NCBI GenBank assembly: GCA_910575075.1 | Contig: CAJTCY010000004.1 | Coordinates: 62,001-126,000 of the forward strand | Direction of reading: 5' to 3' | DNA: 64,000 nt | Source: Lachnospiraceae bacterium | GTDB lineage: Bacteria > Bacillota > Clostridia > Lachnospirales > Lachnospiraceae | Shown: positions 62,344-64,000 of the stretch, piece after piece | Layout: every line of letters starts with the position of its first letter | Position numbering within the stretch: the stretch's first letter is position 1 | Translations under genes and position numbers: made by a program | Notes under the pieces: generated by a model | The model's database searches: none | What the model was told of the DNA's origin: nothing | Seen by the model: the letters and a program-made list of their open reading frames with translations, nothing else

Positions 62344-63786
62344 TCAGCAATCGGCCAATTCCAGATACAGTTTTTCATATTTTCCTGCCGATTTCTGCCA
62401 GGAGTTGTCTGCTTTCATACAGCGTTTCATCATCATTTTCCATTCCTTGGGATGATTCTGGAATACATCATATGCATAACGGATAATTTTCAACATTTCT
62501 TTTGCATTATAATTGGCAAAGCTGAATCCTGTTCCTGTCTGCCATATCTCGTTATATGCTTCTACTGTATCTTTTAAACCGCCTGTCTCTCTTACAATTG
62601 GCACAGTACCATAACGCATACTGATAAGCTGGCTAAGACCGCATGGTTCAAACTGGGACGGCATTAAAAATACGTCTGCCCCACCGTAAATCTTATGGGC
62701 ACGCTCTTCGCTATAGCCGATCGTTGCTGAGAGCTGCCCTGGATACTTATCCTGAAAATAGCGGAAAGAATTTTGGAATCGGTCCTCCCCGGTACCAAGC
62801 ACCGCCACCTGAACATTCATGGTAGTAAGCATTTCCTCCATAACATAGTTTACCAAATCAAACCCTTTTTGCTCTGTAAGGCGGGAGACCATGCCGATCA
62901 GCATCACACTGCTGTCTTGTTTCAATCCCAGTTCTTTCTGCAGCATGGCTTTATTTTTCTTCTTCTGAGCAATATTTCTCAGCCCGAATGGAACTGCAAG
63001 CATGGGGTCTTTCATAGAATTATATTCTTCATAATCTATTCCATTGACGATTCCAGACAATTTGCCTGACACTTCCTGCATAACTCCTTCCAGTCCTTCT
63101 CCACCCTCAGGAAACTTTATCTCTTCTGCATAAGTCTCACTCACTGTAGTCACCCGGTCTGCATACAGAATTCCAGCTTTTAAAAAATTGGTTTCCTTGT
63201 AGGCTTCCATTGCCTTATATCTGCATTCTGCCGGCAAATCCCGGCAATTCTCAATATCATCAATCCTCCATCTTCCCTGGAACTTCTGATTATGAATCGT
63301 CATAACTGTCTTTGTTTTTTTGAAAAAGGAATCATTTCTATAAAATTCTTTAAGAAATACGGGAATTAAAGCCGTCTGCCAGTCATGGCAGTGAATTATA
63401 TCCGGACAAAATTTAATCGCAGGCAGGCTTGCCAGCACTGCTCTGGAAAAAAACGCAAATTTATTTACATCTTCAAAAATCTGATTGTAGGGATTGTCCC
63501 CTGCAAAATAATGTTCGTTATCAATAAAGTAATATGTAACCCCTTCTGCCTTTACTTTATCAATTCCTATGTACTCTCTCCCTCTCGGCATATCTGCATA
63601 AAAATCTGTCACATGTGACATCTTCTGCTTGTCCTTCTCTGGAATGCACAAATATTTAGGCAAAATCACCCGCACATCAAATTTTTTGCCGTCTAAATAT
63701 TTGGGCAGGGCGCCAACCACGTCTGCCAACCCCCCTGTTTTAATAAACGGATTTCCCTCGGACGCTGCAAAGAGTATTTTTTTCAT
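62344..63786 (-). CDS. glgA: Glycogen synthase
   Basis: 480 aa, GT5 family. N-terminal KTGGLADVVGALP (about 16-28) binds ADP-glucose. Further marks are HCHDWQTALIPVF, VSRLTEQKGFDLV and the C-terminal PSQFEPCGLSQLISMRYG. It lengthens alpha-1,4-glucan chains from ADP-glucose. Start chosen at ATG 63786 with GGAGG. There are no other glg genes in the window. It follows spo0A on the same strand after a hairpin. Confidence 0.95.
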   Translation of the reverse strand: MKKILFAASEGNPFIKTGGLADVVGALPKYLDGKKFDVRVILPKYLCIPEKDKQKMSHVTDFYADMPRGREYIGIDKVKAEGVTYYFIDNEHYFAGDNPYNQIFEDVNKFAFFSRAVLASLPAIKFCPDIIHCHDWQTALIPVFLKEFYRNDSFFKKTKTVMTIHNQKFQGRWRIDDIENCRDLPAECRYKAMEAYKETNFLKAGILYADRVTTVSETYAEEIKFPEGGEGLEGVMQEVSGKLSGIVNGIDYEEYNSMKDPMLAVPFGLRNIAQKKKNKAMLQKELGLKQDSSVMLIGMVSRLTEQKGFDLVNYVMEEMLTTMNVQVAVLGTGEDRFQNSFRYFQDKYPGQLSATIGYSEERAHKIYGGADVFLMPSQFEPCGLSQLISMRYGTVPIVRETGGLKDTVEAYNEIWQTGTGFSFANYNAKEMLKIIRYAYDVFQNHPKEWKMMMKRCMKADNSWQKSAGKYEKLYLELADC

Positions 63787-63814
63787 CGTGAAAACCTCCA
63801 AAATTATATTCCTG

Positions 63815-63859
63815 AGAGGGTGAATTATCTGTTCTGCTAGCTACTGATAATTCACTCTC
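63815..63859 (-). terminator. Hairpin between spo0A and glgA
   Basis: AGAGGGTGAATTATC (63815-63829) / GATAATTCACTCTCT (63846-63859 plus one base), 15-bp stem with one mispair, overlapping the spo0A stop. There is no strong T-run, so termination may be partial. Confidence 0.5.
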
Positions 63860-64000
63860 TTAACTTATATTCTAACCGAATTTTGTCTGCAATTAAAGCT
63901 ATAAATTCAGAATTTGTGGGTTTTCCTTTTCCATTATGAATCGTATATCCAAATAATTCATCTATGGTGTCCATTTTTCCTCTGCTCCATGCCACTTCTA
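63852..64000 (-). CDS. spo0A: Sporulation master regulator Spo0A, C-terminal end (partial)
   Basis: Only the last about 48 codons are in the window. They read [20 protein letters not shown], then [20 protein letters not shown], ending EYKLRE. This is the highly conserved C-terminal end of Spo0A, the phosphorylation-activated DNA-binding regulator that starts sporulation. It was not listed as a reading frame because the start is outside the window. It confirms a spore-forming Firmicute, in line with cotJABC. Confidence 0.93.
   Translation of the reverse strand, partial: EVAWSRGKMDTIDELFGYTIHNGKGKPTNSEFIALIADKIRLEYKLRE

Noticed and set aside
62041-62577. Plus-strand frames over DUF5688 and glgA
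   Set aside because: Overlap well-supported genes in other frames and have no start signal.

Overview
The window comes from a low-to-moderate G+C, spore-forming anaerobic Firmicute, most likely a gut Lachnospiraceae (inference). The sequence support is the spo0A 3' end at the right edge, a cotJABC spore-coat operon, a monomeric [FeFe] hydrogenase beside feoAB, and several clostridial families of unknown function (DUF5688, DUF5716/5717-like, DUF1292, DUF2812). No tRNA, rRNA, CRISPR array or recognised riboswitch was seen.

Layout. 1-14.4 kb is mostly core: an HD-GYP phosphodiesterase, a DUF1292 protein, a frameshifted UvrD/PcrA-like helicase, gltX, a NatAB-like ABC exporter, a PadR-DUF2812 pair with a clear promoter/operator, a secreted thioredoxin-like/fibronectin-III protein, the hydrogenase and feoAB. 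cotJABC follows (14.5-15.6 kb).

15.67-32.07 kb is an accessory island. It lies between intact cotJC and a second, internally deleted cotJC 3' copy. It holds decayed conjugative-element-like gene pieces, a truncated MerR gene, an AT-rich nuclease-helicase gene pair that looks like a defence module, a group II intron fragment, a ParE/RelE-Phd toxin-antitoxin pair, a chimeric response-regulator ORF, a TipA-like MerR regulator with an ABC exporter, a DUF1349 protein, and two hybrid histidine kinases separated by a dead HPt domain.

32.2-41.8 kb is one long minus-strand operon: a giant DUF5717-like protein, a DUF5716-like actin/Hsp70-fold protein, a TPR protein, a coiled-coil membrane protein, a PIG-L deacetylase and a membrane metallophosphoesterase. 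Its joint function is not known and it is a good candidate for an undescribed cell-envelope system. A CobD/HisC-like aminotransferase and a small secreted protein plus a 44-aa membrane protein follow.

43.6-48.4 kb is a second decay zone: a MobC-like remnant, frameshifted AlbA_2 genes and a broken IS transposase. 48.4-64 kb returns to ordinary genes: a DUF4367 protein, a VOC protein, an ABC exporter, a hexapeptide-repeat protein with topB, a DUF234-like ATPase with a degenerate P-loop, a cupin regulator with potABCD, DUF5688, glgA and spo0A. potB and potC are separated by a 336-bp palindromic MITE-like element with an 18-bp terminal inverted repeat and a 10-bp target duplication.
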